Source of the DNA: Amphibalanus amphitrite
Lineage: Eukaryota; Arthropoda; Thecostraca; Balanomorpha; Balanidae
DNA length: 64,000 nucleotides
Assembly: GCF_019059575.1 (NCBI RefSeq)
Contig: NW_024883444.1
Span: 1-64,000 of the forward strand
Direction of reading: 5' to 3'
Made by a program: the position numbers and the translations under genes. Positions 33,173-45,100 of the stretch are shown in pieces (the first letter of the stretch is position 1; each line of letters begins with the position of its first letter). A model generated the notes under the pieces. It did no database searches, was not told where the DNA came from, and saw only the letters and a program-made list of their open reading frames with translations.

Positions 33173-35189
33173 GTGCATCGATCCGAGTGATGGATCTATG
33201 ATCTCAGTGAATCTCGAAGCAAACTGCAGGTTAGGATCCATGATCCCACCGGATCCAGCGTGAAAACAATTATCCTGGGCCCAATCTTACCAATGCCGTG
33301 AATAGGCAAAATGCCGTGAATGGAGCCCATTCACGGCAACGGCATATTACCAATGCCGTGGATAGCTATCCACGCCATCTCATTCACGGCATGCGGTCGA
33401 TGCTTATCCACGGCATTTTGGCAGTGCTTTAACATGGGCAGTGGCACAAGCTGCCGCGAGAGCGGCAGAACAAACGCAAATAATCAGCTGTTTGCGCTGT
33501 CGGTGGCCGTTCCATTCACGCCACCTTTTAGTGCCGTGAATGGCGGGTGTTGTGAAAAGGATAGGTCGCTGGGAGGATGTTACTATGCAATATTTGACAC
33601 TATTATTTTTTTAAAGTAAAGAATTCTTCATATAATGCCCTTGACATCTTAGAGCGACGATTACACGCATAGTAATTATTTCAAAAACATGTATTTTCCA
33701 GGGATAAAATAACACTCAAATCCATAAAAATAAACATGTTTATTCATTATATGGTCTTATTTTTCAAATCCATACGAGATCGTGGAGGCGATTTTAGCAT
33801 CTGGGCCCAATCATACCAATGCCAAACCTATCTATATATGCTATAATATGGGTGTTTCAGTGTTCACCCCGTCCGGACGTCTCACAAACATCCTTCATGA
33901 TTTCTAAGTAGATATTTAAAACAATTAAATACCGTAAACTTGTCAAAAAAGTATCAACACTCACAATGCATATTTTACCACTTTCTGTCTGGCACAGACA
34001 GCTACGGAGCATGCTGTCTTCATGCGTCTCAATCTGACTTCTGAACTGAATGCCTTTTTCTTGATATGTTATGGTTTTGAGATGTAGACGGGTTTCTTGA
34101 TTCTTCAATATTTTGAGTAATTCCTTTTGTTATCGTGCTCGTAAAAAGCAGCAAATAAGGCTATAGCTTGAGCTGGCCGGGCGGGGGCGCATGTACCCAA
34201 AGTGTAAACTTTACGAGCTGCATTTCAATTGCATTATTCCAATGTCTTAGAAACAACAGCGGAGCTATCACTAGGTCGTTACTTCAACAATTTTATCTCA
34301 AAATTGTTGCAATATCTTAACAGCAAGTAAATAGAAATGATGAGCAGCGAAACGAAGTTAAAATCTAATCCACTCGATTTTCTCAGCGCGAGAATGTCCT
34401 CGCGGAAGTTTACTAGGCCAGTAATCCGCTTTTCAGGAGAATTCTTTAGGCAGGCTTTAGTTTTTCATAGTTTGCTATCACGTTTTCCACAAATAACTTA
34501 TCCTTCACACATATGTATGGCTCTAAAACAAATAAACGCCCGACAAAACTTTAAATAGAGAGCTATACTTGTTCACAAGCAATACGCACAATTTCCGATA
34601 GCGAAGGTGACAAGAATTGACCAATCACGTCGCGTGTTTTCTGCTGGCGCTGAATTGTACCGTGGGCAAAATGCCGTGAATAGAAATGCCGTGGCACGGC
34701 ATTGGTGAGATTGGGTAAATGGAGCGCCGTGGCTCAGCCGCCGTGGTAGGCATCCACGGCATCTGCATCCACGGCATTGGTAAGATTGGGCCCTGGATCT
34801 ATGATCTCATAGGATCTTATGATAAACCAAGAACATGGATCTACATATGATCTGAGTGGATCCCACCATGCACAACATTTGAAACCAGGTTTCCAAGTGT
34901 TTCTATGTCGATAGGTGCCACAAAACTATGGATTTGGACGTCCAATCACATAAAATAACTAAACCAGAACGTTTTTGAGTTGCAACAAGTTTTTTTTTGG
35001 GGGGGGATTTCTGTGTTAAAGTGAACGACGGTCTGTGATCTCACTGGATCTCGAGCAAAAAAATAGACTCTGATCCATGATCCCTACGGATCTCTCGATA
35101 AATTAAAGGTTTGGATCTATGATCCCGTCTGATTCGAGATCAGGATCCGTGGGATCAGATTCCAGATCCGTTTTCTCGGATCGAGGCAC
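33173..35189. mobile_element. GATC-rich element split by a later insertion
   Basis: The ends GTGCATCGATCCGAG and CTCGGATCGAGGCAC are inverted repeats with one mismatch. The parts outside 33277-34793 are full of GGATCTATGATCTCA-type words and add up to about 500 bp. The 1.5-kb element inside interrupts this phrase, so this is the older host. Confidence 0.6.
33277..34793. mobile_element. 1.5-kb DNA transposon with GGGCCCAATCTTACC ends
   Basis: The left end GGGCCCAATCTTACCAATGC has a perfect inverted copy at the right end. The ends are followed by multiple short CACGGCAT and ATGCCGTG words facing both ways, giving subterminal palindromic clusters of about 130-250 bp. GGGCCCAATCATACCAATGCC also occurs internally near 33802. 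The AT-rich core has no transposase I recognise. Confidence 0.72.
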
Positions 35190-35399
35190 AAATGGGTGAT
35201 GAATGATAATACGAAGTTCCGCCGTTTATTTTCGGCTTATGGAATTGTGTGCGCTAACTGGTGGGAAGTAATCGAAGCGGATATAAGACTACGTTACACG
35301 TGTTGATGCCCAATGCCCGATAATCAAATGCAACAAGAACCTAAAGGCCCCCGATCGCCGGCCCACGTGGTGCTTCTGTAACAAACACAAATTATATAC

Positions 35400-35760
35400 A
35401 CGATGCCGGGCGTGCCGCTTACGTCAATCCCGCCGCCCGCTGCACAGCCCTGCCACCCTTCCTGACGCGCGTCGCAGTTGGGTCTGACCCAGTATGGCCG
35501 CCGCCTTATCGCCGCTCTGACTCTGACGAACGCCTCCTGCCGGGGAGAGAGCCGTCTGGGCCCGGCCGGTGTCTGTTCCGCCGCGGTCGGCCGGTCGACC
35601 CCGCTCCATGACGCACGAGCTGACCTCGGCGGCGCGGCGGCCGCGGCAGGTCACCGATCATGAGTCCGTGAGACGCGGAGTCGGGGGTGGGTAGGCTGAG
35701 GTGCGCCGCTCGCAGCTGACAGCGGTGGCTGATGCAACGCCGCTATTGTCTTGTCGTGAG
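35400..35760. promoter_or_regulatory. GC/CpG-rich island
   Basis: Local GC is far higher than the flanks and CpG is frequent (GCGGCGCGGCGGCCGCGGC). It could be a promoter or an untranslated first exon. Both strands have short open frames with no family match. No gene is called. Confidence 0.35.
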
Positions 35761-35898
35761 AGCTGTCACTTGGCTTGTGCGTCGTGGTTAATTCCGCGGA
35801 GGTGCATCATAAGTTTTGGGATAGTTCGTAGTTGTTTGGGTGATGAAAGAGGCATTTGTTTGGTTGATTGATCTTCCAGAACTTACTTGCATCATTAA

Positions 35899-37370
35899 CC
35901 CTCGCCCGTAAACGGCGATCTGCCACCTTCGCCCATGCAGGGGGGGGGGGTTGGTGCGACCCCCCCCTTGGCGTTTGAAAACGGAGCGTCGTAGAGCTTA
36001 GCGGAAAAGACCAACGGATTCCTCTCGCCGAGATCTCGCGATTGGTGGTATATTTTTTGGTCCTAGGTCAACATTTGACCTACTTTTGACCGGTCAAAGG
36101 TCAAATTTTCGGAAAAATAGACTTTTTCAAATTTTCCGCGGCGATTGCGGCAAAACGGTGGGAGATATCGACTTGAAACCTTCACTATCGTGTTCCTTGA
36201 TCAATTCTCTATCGTTTGGTATGTATTTCGTTTCCCTAGCTCTAAAGGCCGCCGTCCACTGTGCGGAACGCGTGCGGTCCGTACGGAATTTAACACAGAA
36301 CCCTATGGGCGCATCCGGTCCGTACGGAAATCGTGTGCGCTCCGTCCGGACCGCATCCGAACGGCAATCAGCTGTTGATTTTCCGTCAGCTCTCCGCATG
36401 CGTTTCGGATGCGGTTGCTACGGAGACGGAAGAGTGATGTCCGACACGTTGAACTTTTCTGCGGAAAACGCATCCGGAACGTCCGGAACTGACGTGGTTT
36501 GGGGCCGTGTCGGAGGCAAACATTGTGAATTGTACGAAGAATTGGAACTCGATCATCATGAAGTAAGTAAAAATTATTTCCTTAGAATGGCAAGAGTATT
36601 CGCTGCTGGTTACATGCAGTATTTTATTTGGTAATAAGTGATAAGAAACATTTATTAGCTCTCCGCATCCGGACCGCATCCGGACCGCATCCGGACCGGA
36701 TGCGGCCAGCGTGCGGCGACATTCCGGACGGACTCCGGACGGAATTCCGTCGCAGTGGACGGCGGCCTTAAAAATGGCGCGTTGGGAGCGCCGGAAGTCG
36801 GCAAGGTCACAGTCGGCGGCAGAAATTCGAAAAATCAAAATTTAAATTTTTGAAATCTGATTGTATTTTTGGATTTGGGATGTCCATTTGCTCCTTAAAG
36901 AAGCTAATATTGCTGCATATTCCCATTGAGGTGACAAGAATTAGCAAAATAGTGGTTCGGGCGATTTTCAAAAATAGTACCGGACGCTGTTCCTCTTGTG
37001 ACGTCATAGCTCCGTGACCTGACCTGACCCGGTCAAGTTTCTTATACCATATGATAGCCAATACTTGCCCCAACATGCATGGGAAGTTTCATCACGATCC
37101 ATCAACCGATGTCCGTACCACCGGCAGGAAACCTCGGGCGTTGGCACTCAGTTTGTGAAAATCCGGCCGGAGGCTGTTCCCTTTGTGACGTCATAACTCC
37201 GTGACCTGACATGACCCGGTCAAATTTTTTTTTATCAAAAGATGCGCAAGGTTTGCCCCATAAGGTACCCAAAATTTGGCGGCGCTGCGCGCCGCCGTTT
37301 TTGCACTATTTCCGAAAAACCTCAGGGGGGGGGGGGTTGCACCAACCCCCCCCCCCTACATGGGCGAGGG
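35899..37370. mobile_element. TTAA-flanked element (family E) with nested Harbinger insertion
   Basis: TTAA flanks CCCTCGCCC and GGGCGAGGG ends, with CCATGCAGGGGGG and CCCCCCTACATGG inside. AGGTCA-type sites lie at about 36064-36106 and TGACCTGACCTGACC near 37014. GTGACGTCATA occurs at about 36999 and 37187. Without the 523-bp insertion and its duplicated TAA the element is about 0.95 kb, like its relatives. Confidence 0.85.
36246..36768 (+). mobile_element. PIF/Harbinger-derived element, copy 1
   Basis: The ends AGGCCGCCGTCCACTG and CAGTGGACGGCGGCCT are perfect inverted repeats, flanked by a TAA duplication. A 3-bp TWA duplication is the signature of PIF/Harbinger. GCATCCGGACC-type repeats sit near the ends. 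A 65-codon frame from 36437 contains [19 protein letters not shown], which resembles the N-terminal LxxELxxD...F.RM region of Harbinger transposases (family-level resemblance, inferred). The catalytic domain is missing. Confidence 0.83.
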
Positions 37371-40275
37371 TTAATGAGTTTTGCGCATGTCTAGCGTTTT
37401 CTGCTGTCATTCCACAGAATGCTTGCAACGCTTTGGGAAGTTGGTGGATTTTTGCAGCATCGTCAATGCAGGGACGTGCACGGAAGATTAATGACGTGAT
37501 GTCTTCGCGTTCCAGACCTGTCGTGAATGTCGTCAATGTTCGGTGATCGATCTCTGTGGTTTGATGTCTTTATACTGGCTAAGAATTGCTACTCTTTTTG
37601 CAATTTATCCATCTTCAGCCGATAGTAAATAAGGAGACCCGTGCAGTGGCTTAGGTTTTGTTCGATATCCGCGCCGTTTCTTTGTAAAATAAACCTCGTC
37701 ATATCCTTCAGTTTTCTTCGCATAACTTTGGATACTCGTTTTATAACCGAATACCCGGATCTTGAGACTTGAGCCCCTTTAAATAGTTAGTTGTATAATA
37801 TCGCAATTGCTGGTACAATTGCAGTTTATGCGCAGTTTAGAGCGGCTAGATTCGATCTAATTCGGTTGTAGGTCACTTACATCACTGGTATCGAACAGTG
37901 GATCAACGTTAAAACTGGTAATGAACTTTCAATGTGAAATACTGAAATGATTTACTATCATTCTCCCGGGAACTGCGTTTAGTCTGTGCCGATGAGGAGT
38001 CCGAAGGCTCAGTATGTGTGCTCGATGGCCACATCCGAGCGCCAAACGTTTATTTTCGCCTTTATCAAGCTCTGCCGCTAGAGATAGGCCGTGTATTGAA
38101 AAATATAGCTTTAAGCATAGGCCTCTAACTATGCAGAGGCATGTGCTATGCGTTTTCAATGTTAATCGTTTGGACATTCTTCATGCATAAAGCAGTCAGA
38201 TACCGACAACGAGTCTCCTGTTATAACAGATTTTTGTAGGTACGGTGTCGCTGAGTTCGCTGCCAGCTTCTGTAGCGTCATCCGTACATTTCTGCGTCTC
38301 AGTTTCGCTCTGCGCTGGTCAGCCTTGTGCCCAGGGCGTGTGTTATGCTCTTCGCTGCGTGATTTGCAAATCGTGCTCGCAACAAACGCTCGTCGATACG
38401 TGCCCTGGGCTCTGATTCGCTGCGTTCCTCTCCTGCCCAGTACACAGTGCACACGCTCCTCTCTGTCTACTCACACGCAGCCGCCAGTGATGGCCGGCCG
38501 CAGGACCATGCACCACAGGTGGCACTTCATGCCAGACTAAAAATACAGACGCCCACTCTCGGCTTGGGCACTGACACTTGGTCCGTGCGTTGGATGGTAT
38601 GCAAATTTGCCTGTCAGGTGATGGACCGAACAATGGTAAGGCGGAGCTTCAAATATTACCTGCCTCTGAGCCGGCAGTGACCCCTGCTGCTTGGGTGCAT
38701 CGTAATTTCGCATGCCTTTGGCGACTGCACTCAGTTGTTCCTCAAGGCTCACTATGACGCAGGTGTCCGTTGGACCGAGCGCCCGTCTCGATACGGATCG
38801 GACCCGGCCGTCCTCCCACACTCACGCCTGGCGTGTCAGCCTTGGTGGGGTGTGCCGCGCTGAGCTGGAGTCGACCACTCAGCGGACTCAGAGCGGGCCG
38901 CGCCTCCTAGCAACCCACGCCTCGTGATGTGACTGGAATAACTGAAATGATCGTCTGACTGGTGCTAATGACTGAGTTATCAGCTAATGGGAAATGTTGC
39001 GTTGTGTTGTCTTTCACACGGCTAATATTCGACTTGAATGGCGCTGCGCTCGTGGGTTACGCTCCAAGAGCCTTGAAAATCCCTGCATGAGTGCACCTTT
39101 GTTGCACTTTGTGGCGTTGGGCATCGGCAATTCCACTAATTGATGAGCCTGCTTGATTTATGAGTGGTGGTCAAATGAACCCGTGGCCACTCGGTAAAGT
39201 TCTAGTTGTCCCGTTACGGTGTTGCAGATGACTTGCGGTTAGATCGTTATAGTTCCATCTAAGATTGATTGATGTGTGTTGATTTATCAAACATTCAAAC
39301 ACCTAAACTTAAGCGTGCTCGATGCTACACCGGGCTCGCACCCCAAGCCCCTCCTGTACCCATGAATTTAGCCCTGAACATTCGACCCTCTGCTTCACAG
39401 TTTGAGTTCACGGGGTACTAAAACTTTTAAACAGATGGTAGCGTGAACAGCTGACGCTCACCGCGTCTTCCGGCTTGTGTCCTGGCTCAGTGCCTTGCCG
39501 CTACGCGGGCTGCGTGTAGATCTCATAATCTGACCGAATGTGTGCGGCCAAGTCAGTCTCGCCCTCAGATAATGCTGCTTAGAGAACTCCGGCGGCCGTC
39601 TACAAAATACATGTATTGGAATGCGGCCTTGAGTACTGCAGACACGAACAAACGACTTTGTGTAACGCTCCACACTCAAGTAATCAAACGTCGCCTTGGA
39701 ACCCCACAGCCATCCCCATCCAAACTCTGCACAGAGGAGGGACTCAAAAAGTGCGCTCCGCTCCTGGCGTGATCGTGCAGAGCACGTGGGCGCGCGCGAG
39801 CGGCGCGTATCGCAGTCACGTGACTGGGGACAGGAATAGCCTGCTGTCAAAGCCGGTCCTGTGTTCGCACGTCGGCTGCACTGTTGACTACCGGGTTCGC
39901 TACAGCCGGCCAGCCGGGTTGGCTGCACGGCCGGTTCGCACGCAACGCGCGGCCAACGCGCCGCGGACAGACAGCTGAGGCCGGCAGCGTGCACAAAGCC
40001 CGCACGCCACTCGGCTCTGCCCGCGGTGGATGGGGCGGACGGTATCGCCTTCCCGGGTGGTCTTTTTTCACTGCTACGGCAGCTTTACTGGAGAGTTTTT
40101 TTGGGGGGATTGCGCACGGGATGTGGCTTTCCGCTTGGCTGACTGAGACTTGTTCAGGGCCGGCTTTGAGCACAGATACTGAGCTCACAGCACACGGGAG
40201 CACGGCTCAGAGACTCACTGCAGTACCGCGGCCATCACAACCTGCTCACTGCACGCACACTTCACAATGCAGAAA
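37371..40275. other. Intergenic, GC-moderate, possible 5' region of RagC
   Basis: No exon is proven. At 38621-38641 an ATG-initiated five-codon frame (MDRTM) runs directly into the donor-like GTAAGG in phase 0. This would fit the phase of the first detected RagC exon at 42061, but it is only a candidate. Other short open frames across 38.1-40.2 kb show no recognisable domain. Confidence 0.25.
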
Positions 40276-40378
40276 CTCACACAATTCGCTAGCGTTCTCA
40301 CACGACTCACTAATGTCTCTCACACGATTGACTGGCGTCTCTCACACGACTCACTAGCGTCTCTCACGACTCACAAAT
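40276..40378. repeat. About 22-bp tandem repeat, four copies
   Basis: Units of the form GTCTCTCACACGACTCACTA follow head to tail with small changes. Confidence 0.8.
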
Positions 40379-40741
40379 GGTTCACAGTTTTCTGTAGCGG
40401 CTCGCCCCTCTTGGTGGCAGCCAGCCGCCACGTTTGCTCCTGAGTTCTCACGTCGGTCGCTCTGTCCAAGGTCACGGTACACATACAGTGCTGCGGATAG
40501 CGGCTGCTAGGCGCTCTCCCTCCGCCCCTTCGTCGCCGCCTCCGCCCCTACCGACACGCTGCGGCTGAAGCCGGCGTTCTGTGGCTTCCGTGTTCCTGTG
40601 TGACCGATTCGGCGTCCGTAACGGGCCCGTTCCGCCGCGGTTTTCGGTCCGCCAGCCTCGGAAACCCGCACAAAGCCGCTCGGCCGCGATACGGGCGGCC
40701 GACGCCCTCTCTCTGACAGTCCGTGCGGCCGGGCGGGGCCG

Positions 40742-41014
40742 CTACTTGTGCCCGCCCGGCGGCGTCTGGTGTTTCGGAGGGTGGTGGTGCTTGTCGCACG
40801 AGTAGCCGTTCACCTTGTGGTAGTAGGCGTAGCCGGCGGCGCCGGCCGTGGCCGCCAGGATGAGCTGCAGGCCGCGGGCGGCAGCCGCGCGCGCCGGCGG
40901 CCGCGGCGGGCTCATGTCGGCGCCGTACCCCCACGGCCGGTGCGGGCACTGCGGCGGGTGCGCCGCCTTCCACGCCTGGGCCTCGCCCCGCAGTGGTTCG
41001 CCGCCGTTCGGCAT
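40742..41014 (-). CDS. Possible small single-span membrane protein, unrecognised
   Basis: A 90-residue frame starts in a good Kozak context (GAGACCATGC) within a CpG-rich island. Residues 1-31 are Pro/His-rich (AHPPQCPHRPWGYG) and are followed by a basic Pro/Arg stretch. A hydrophobic Ala/Gly segment at about 48-64 (LQLILAATAGAAGYAYY) could span a membrane once. The tail is short and His/Lys/Pro-rich (CDKHHHPPKHQTPPGGHK). I do not recognise the family, and a GC-rich chance frame remains possible. Start context, transmembrane-like segment and TGACGTCA pair upstream favour a real gene. Confidence 0.45.
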   Translation of the reverse strand: MPNGGEPLRGEAQAWKAAHPPQCPHRPWGYGADMSPPRPPARAAAARGLQLILAATAGAAGYAYYHKVNGYSCDKHHHPPKHQTPPGGHK

Positions 41015-41155
41015 GGTCTCTGCTGAGCTCGGCTGTCACTGCGCTACCACTTCACACTCTCGCTGTCGGTGGCACTCGGCGCACACGCGGCGTCCGCTGC
41101 TGCCGATACGGTTCTGCCGCCGCGCCGCCGCCGCGCCGCGCTCGATAGCAGTCAG

Positions 41156-41184
41156 TGACGTCACTGAAACCAGGAGTGACGTCA
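41156..41184. promoter_or_regulatory. Two full CRE octamers, 21 bp apart
   Basis: TGACGTCA occurs at 41156-41163 and 41177-41184, so the centres are 21 bp apart, about two helical turns. They lie 142 bp upstream of the minus-strand start at 41014. They are outside any transposon I can delimit. CREB/ATF-type bZIP factors bind this octamer. Confidence 0.55.
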
Positions 41185-42060
41185 CCACCACACAGGGCTA
41201 AGCGACGTGGCCGGGAGAAGTTGGGAACGGTCCGCTACCTTCGCTTCAGCGCGAGGTGATTCAAGTTTGATTTGATTAGATGTTGTGTACCAAAAAGCTG
41301 TGTTTAGAAATCAAAAAGTAGCGTTTCCTGGTATGAGACAGGAATATTACTCCCAGACGATGACTGAAGATTGACAAGTGACTGATGATGAATAATCGGA
41401 ACTTGCTGAGTATGTACAAGCTGGTTGTAGTCGTATGATGCAAAGCGCGTAAAAATAGATCATATGGTATGCAATATGCATGCTGCATGTGAATCCTATC
41501 AGTAAGCTGCATGTGATTCGTTTCGGTATTTCAGAGCGTGGCAGCTCGTGTACAAGAGCCGGTGGTTTACTCGTTTACTCATAGAGATCTTGGTTTACTG
41601 CCTGATGTTTGACACCAGAAGCTCGGGGCATATTCAGAGGGGCTCGTCTGTCAGAAAGAGCCAGAAAATCCTGATCACGAATAGCCTGCAACTTGGCAGG
41701 AGACTGCCAACTGCCACACTACAGTGATTGATGAATCAAAAGAAGTAATGGAAATGCCGATTCCTGATTGCCCTGTGTGGATAGGGCTCTGTTCTTAGAC
41801 ATTCAGCGAATACTGGAGGTTGAGTCCGCACACGTAGATGCCGTAGATCAGTGTCATCAGCAAACTTAACAAACGTCCGTGTCATCAGCAAATTTTGTAT
41901 TTCGACGAACGTCTTCCCAGAATGGTTATTCTAACGATTTTACCAGCGATATCTCACCCCTCAACTTGTTGCTGGAAGCCGTGGTCACAGCTGAGGTGTG
42001 GGCTGTTTCACCGTCACGATACCAAAACCCATCACCCGTGCCCCCTCTCCTCTGTTTCAG
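41185..42060. other. Non-coding, upstream of the first detected RagC exon
   Basis: It is partly intron if the RagC 5' exon lies upstream. The 3' edge is a pyrimidine-rich acceptor (CCTCTGTTTCAG). Confidence 0.5.
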
Positions 42061-42197
42061 TCTTACGAAGTGGACGACGACTACAGCCGCTCCTATGTGG
42101 GCTCCTACCCCAAGGACTTTTGCGGCCCGGAGGAGGACGGCGACATCTTCGGCACCGTCGAGATGAAGCCCAAGATCCTGCTGATGGGCTTGAGACG
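42061..42197 (+). CDS. RRAGC: RagC/D exon: acidic N-terminus and start of P-loop
   Basis: The acceptor is TTTCAG and the donor is CG|GTAGGT in phase 2. It encodes an acidic Tyr/Asp-rich N-terminus, then PKILLMGLR, the first half of the G1 nucleotide-binding loop. The only Met is deep inside the conserved domain, so translation must begin in an upstream exon that is probably very short. Confidence 0.93.
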
Positions 42198-45100
42198 GTA
42201 GGTACGTCCCCGGCTGCGTCTGTCTGACCCGCCGCGCCGGCGTGAAATCGAAATAGTGAAAGCAATGTCAGTGACCTCTCTCATTTCGAGTGAGGTGAAT
42301 GCTGAACGGCGTAGCGTCCCTCGAATGGATGCTGTGCCCTGCGGGTTGTCTAGCTGCACGTCCGCTCCGGTGTCGGCGAGTGATGTTTCGGGTAATTTGC
42401 ATCGGTGTTCAGTTGGTGAATTGAGTAGATAGTAGAGCACTTCATGGGCCGGATAAATCCGTTATCCACGGATAAATCCGCGGACCGGATAGGATTGGAT
42501 TCTAAATTTGTTAAAAAAGAACGGATATGGGCGGGCCGGATTTGGGAATTGAAGGTTGAACCCGGATCAAAACGGATCAAAATTTTAACATTCAACATTG
42601 AAGTTAAAAATTAACCTAATGTGTTAAGCCGCAGCAGAGGTTTGATTAAAGTAATAGGCATCATTTTATGACACTTGTCACAAGACTTGTCTTCAAGTGG
42701 ATAATGTATGCAATGTATGCATGGTTTTTGGAACCATGATGGTCTATGAGATGTATGGCTGTCTGGTCCCTTAGATTGAATTTGTTAGTCCAGTTTTGGG
42801 TGAAACCAGTTATTGGTGAAACGGATTATTACGGATATTTTTGGAAGTTTGGCTGCAATACGGGCCATGGGTGGGCCGGATTCTGATATTCAAAGAAAGG
42901 CGGATAATGGGCGGATCTGGATATGACTTGCCGGATATGGGCCGGGCCGGATCCTAAAAAGCCTATCCGTGAAGTGCTCTAGTAGATAGGTAGTCTAATC
43001 ATCCATCGATATGCTGAACTGGCCGATACAAGACGCGCCGGTTGAGCACATTGACATGACATCAGGCACACAGTGCTTAGTGAGGCAGTTGCTGTCTGCA
43101 GGAACAGTCACGTCTCGTTTTCCGGGGTAGTTATGGAGTCACGGCCTCGTGTTTAGACCACGGGCTTTGTACGTCGCAGGCTCTGCTGAACCCGGTATTT
43201 ATCGGGTGGGCTCGGTTTTATGCACACCTTAGTGTGTGTATGAGCAGCGATATCGGCTGTGCTGTAAATCTAACGGGATATCGAGGAATGCTGGACAGTG
43301 GACACGCCAGCCGCGATTGGGTAGGTCTGCGAATGTTTACCCAAAACCAGGCAGTCTTCGTGAAACCTTGGCGCTGGAAAAGATTGCTTATTTCTCGTCG
43401 AATTCAGCTGAAGTCTAAAATAGGCAGTTGAAGGGAGATATCGTTACAGTTAGACGGACCATGCTCACTTTGTAGTTACAGAAAATTATTTGTTTTCGAA
43501 TTTCGGAAAATTATTATTGTTTTCGGATTCGGTAGCTAGAAATCATACTTTTCAAATATTTTTGTGAATTGTACGTGGATTTTTGAAGGTGTCGGACCCC
43601 ATTCCCTTGCTATTTTCGCAAGCTTTTGTTTCCTAAAAATGGTCTAGAAAATAGCGACACTGGAATCTTGTGGTTATTTCGTAGGCATGTCAAGCTTTAC
43701 ATTTAATTTTAACGATGTTTCATGTTCCTGTGGCTTCAACATTTAAAAGTAGGTATGCTATTTGCAATACGCTGATCAGAGTTTCATATAAAATGACGGG
43801 TCAGTTGTTGTTACTATGCCCATAACAGCATGTCATATCTTAATCTTATGCCGTAGACAATCCAAGGGTCATGTCCTGCAGAGTTCAGTGGTATATGGCC
43901 AGCAGCATAGCTATGGGCTAAGGTGAAGTGTCGGAGATAGGTAATCTTATCGTTAGGTAGACTCGTAGGCCGTAGCGATAGGTAGGCTCAAATGCTCCAT
44001 CGCCGGACTTTGATGATTGTATGGCATGCCAGCACTCAGCATTGCGGCAGTGGGAGTTACATTATTGAGCGATAAGAGTCGGTGACATAATTTTAGGCTG
44101 TTGCAAAGAGGGCTTATTTCCTGCGATAGCGCCTATTCACTAAATTATGCTAACACTCGCTGACCCGTGTGTGCCCCAGGAGCGGCAAGTCGTCGATTCA
44201 GCGGGTGGTGTTTCACAAAATGTCACCGGCCGAGACGCTCTTTCTCGAGTCGACCAACAAGATCGTCAAAGACGACGTGCCGCACTCGTCGTTCGTGCGC
44301 TTCCAGGTGTGGGACTTCCCCGGCCAGATCGACTTCTTTGACAGCTCATACGACACGGAGCTCATCTTCAGCGGCTGTGGCGCGCTCCTGTTTGTCATCG
44401 ACGCGCAGGTGGGCGGGTGTGGAAATCAGGGAGGGGAGGGGGGATCGCAGGGCGGGCTGGCTGGCTTTAGGGATTGACAGGTAGTCTAAGGATAAAGGAA
44501 TAAGGAAAGAATGCGCGTTTTGAGCTTAGCTGTTGCAGAGTGGCTGGCTGTAGTTGACTAATTTAAGATGTTTTTTTTTTTATTCAGTATATTGCCAACG
44601 GGATAAGGCCTCCCACTAATAGGCAAAGTCATCCGTATGAAACAGACTGTATAAAACAAATATAAAAACGTAACGTATGGAGGTAGAAGCATCAAAACGT
44701 ATAAAACAAATGATATCTTTGTGGAGGCATGGATCAACAACATCACAATGGGTCATTTTGGCTATGCTCACCAAATAGCAGGACCAAAGGTGATTCACTT
44801 CTATAGATACTGCCATTATGGCCGTCATCTTGTTATATCCTAAACGTTATCGCCATGATCCAAAGCTGGCCGTGCGGCTAAAGCGCTTATATTTATGGTA
44901 CCTGTGAAGTTCCATAACCTGTACCATTATAGCGTCATTTTATCATTGGAAGGGCTTATCTTGCAAACCGTCAATCACGAAAACATTAGACGTAAGTCAT
45001 AACTCACATCATGATTTTCTAAAAATACGCCGGATGTATATGAACCTAGGGATTTAACCCATTAATTTCTGTCCTCCGGCTTACCAGTTATGTGTCAGAG

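Noticed and set aside
36560..36590. GTAAGT...TTTCCTTAG inside the Harbinger-derived element, looking like a tiny intron
   Set aside because: At about 23 nt it is too short for splicing, and the frame is open through it.
39458..40360. Overlapping long frames on both strands in GC-rich DNA
   Set aside because: No conserved motif, no plausible exon borders, and frames occur equally on both strands as expected from GC content.
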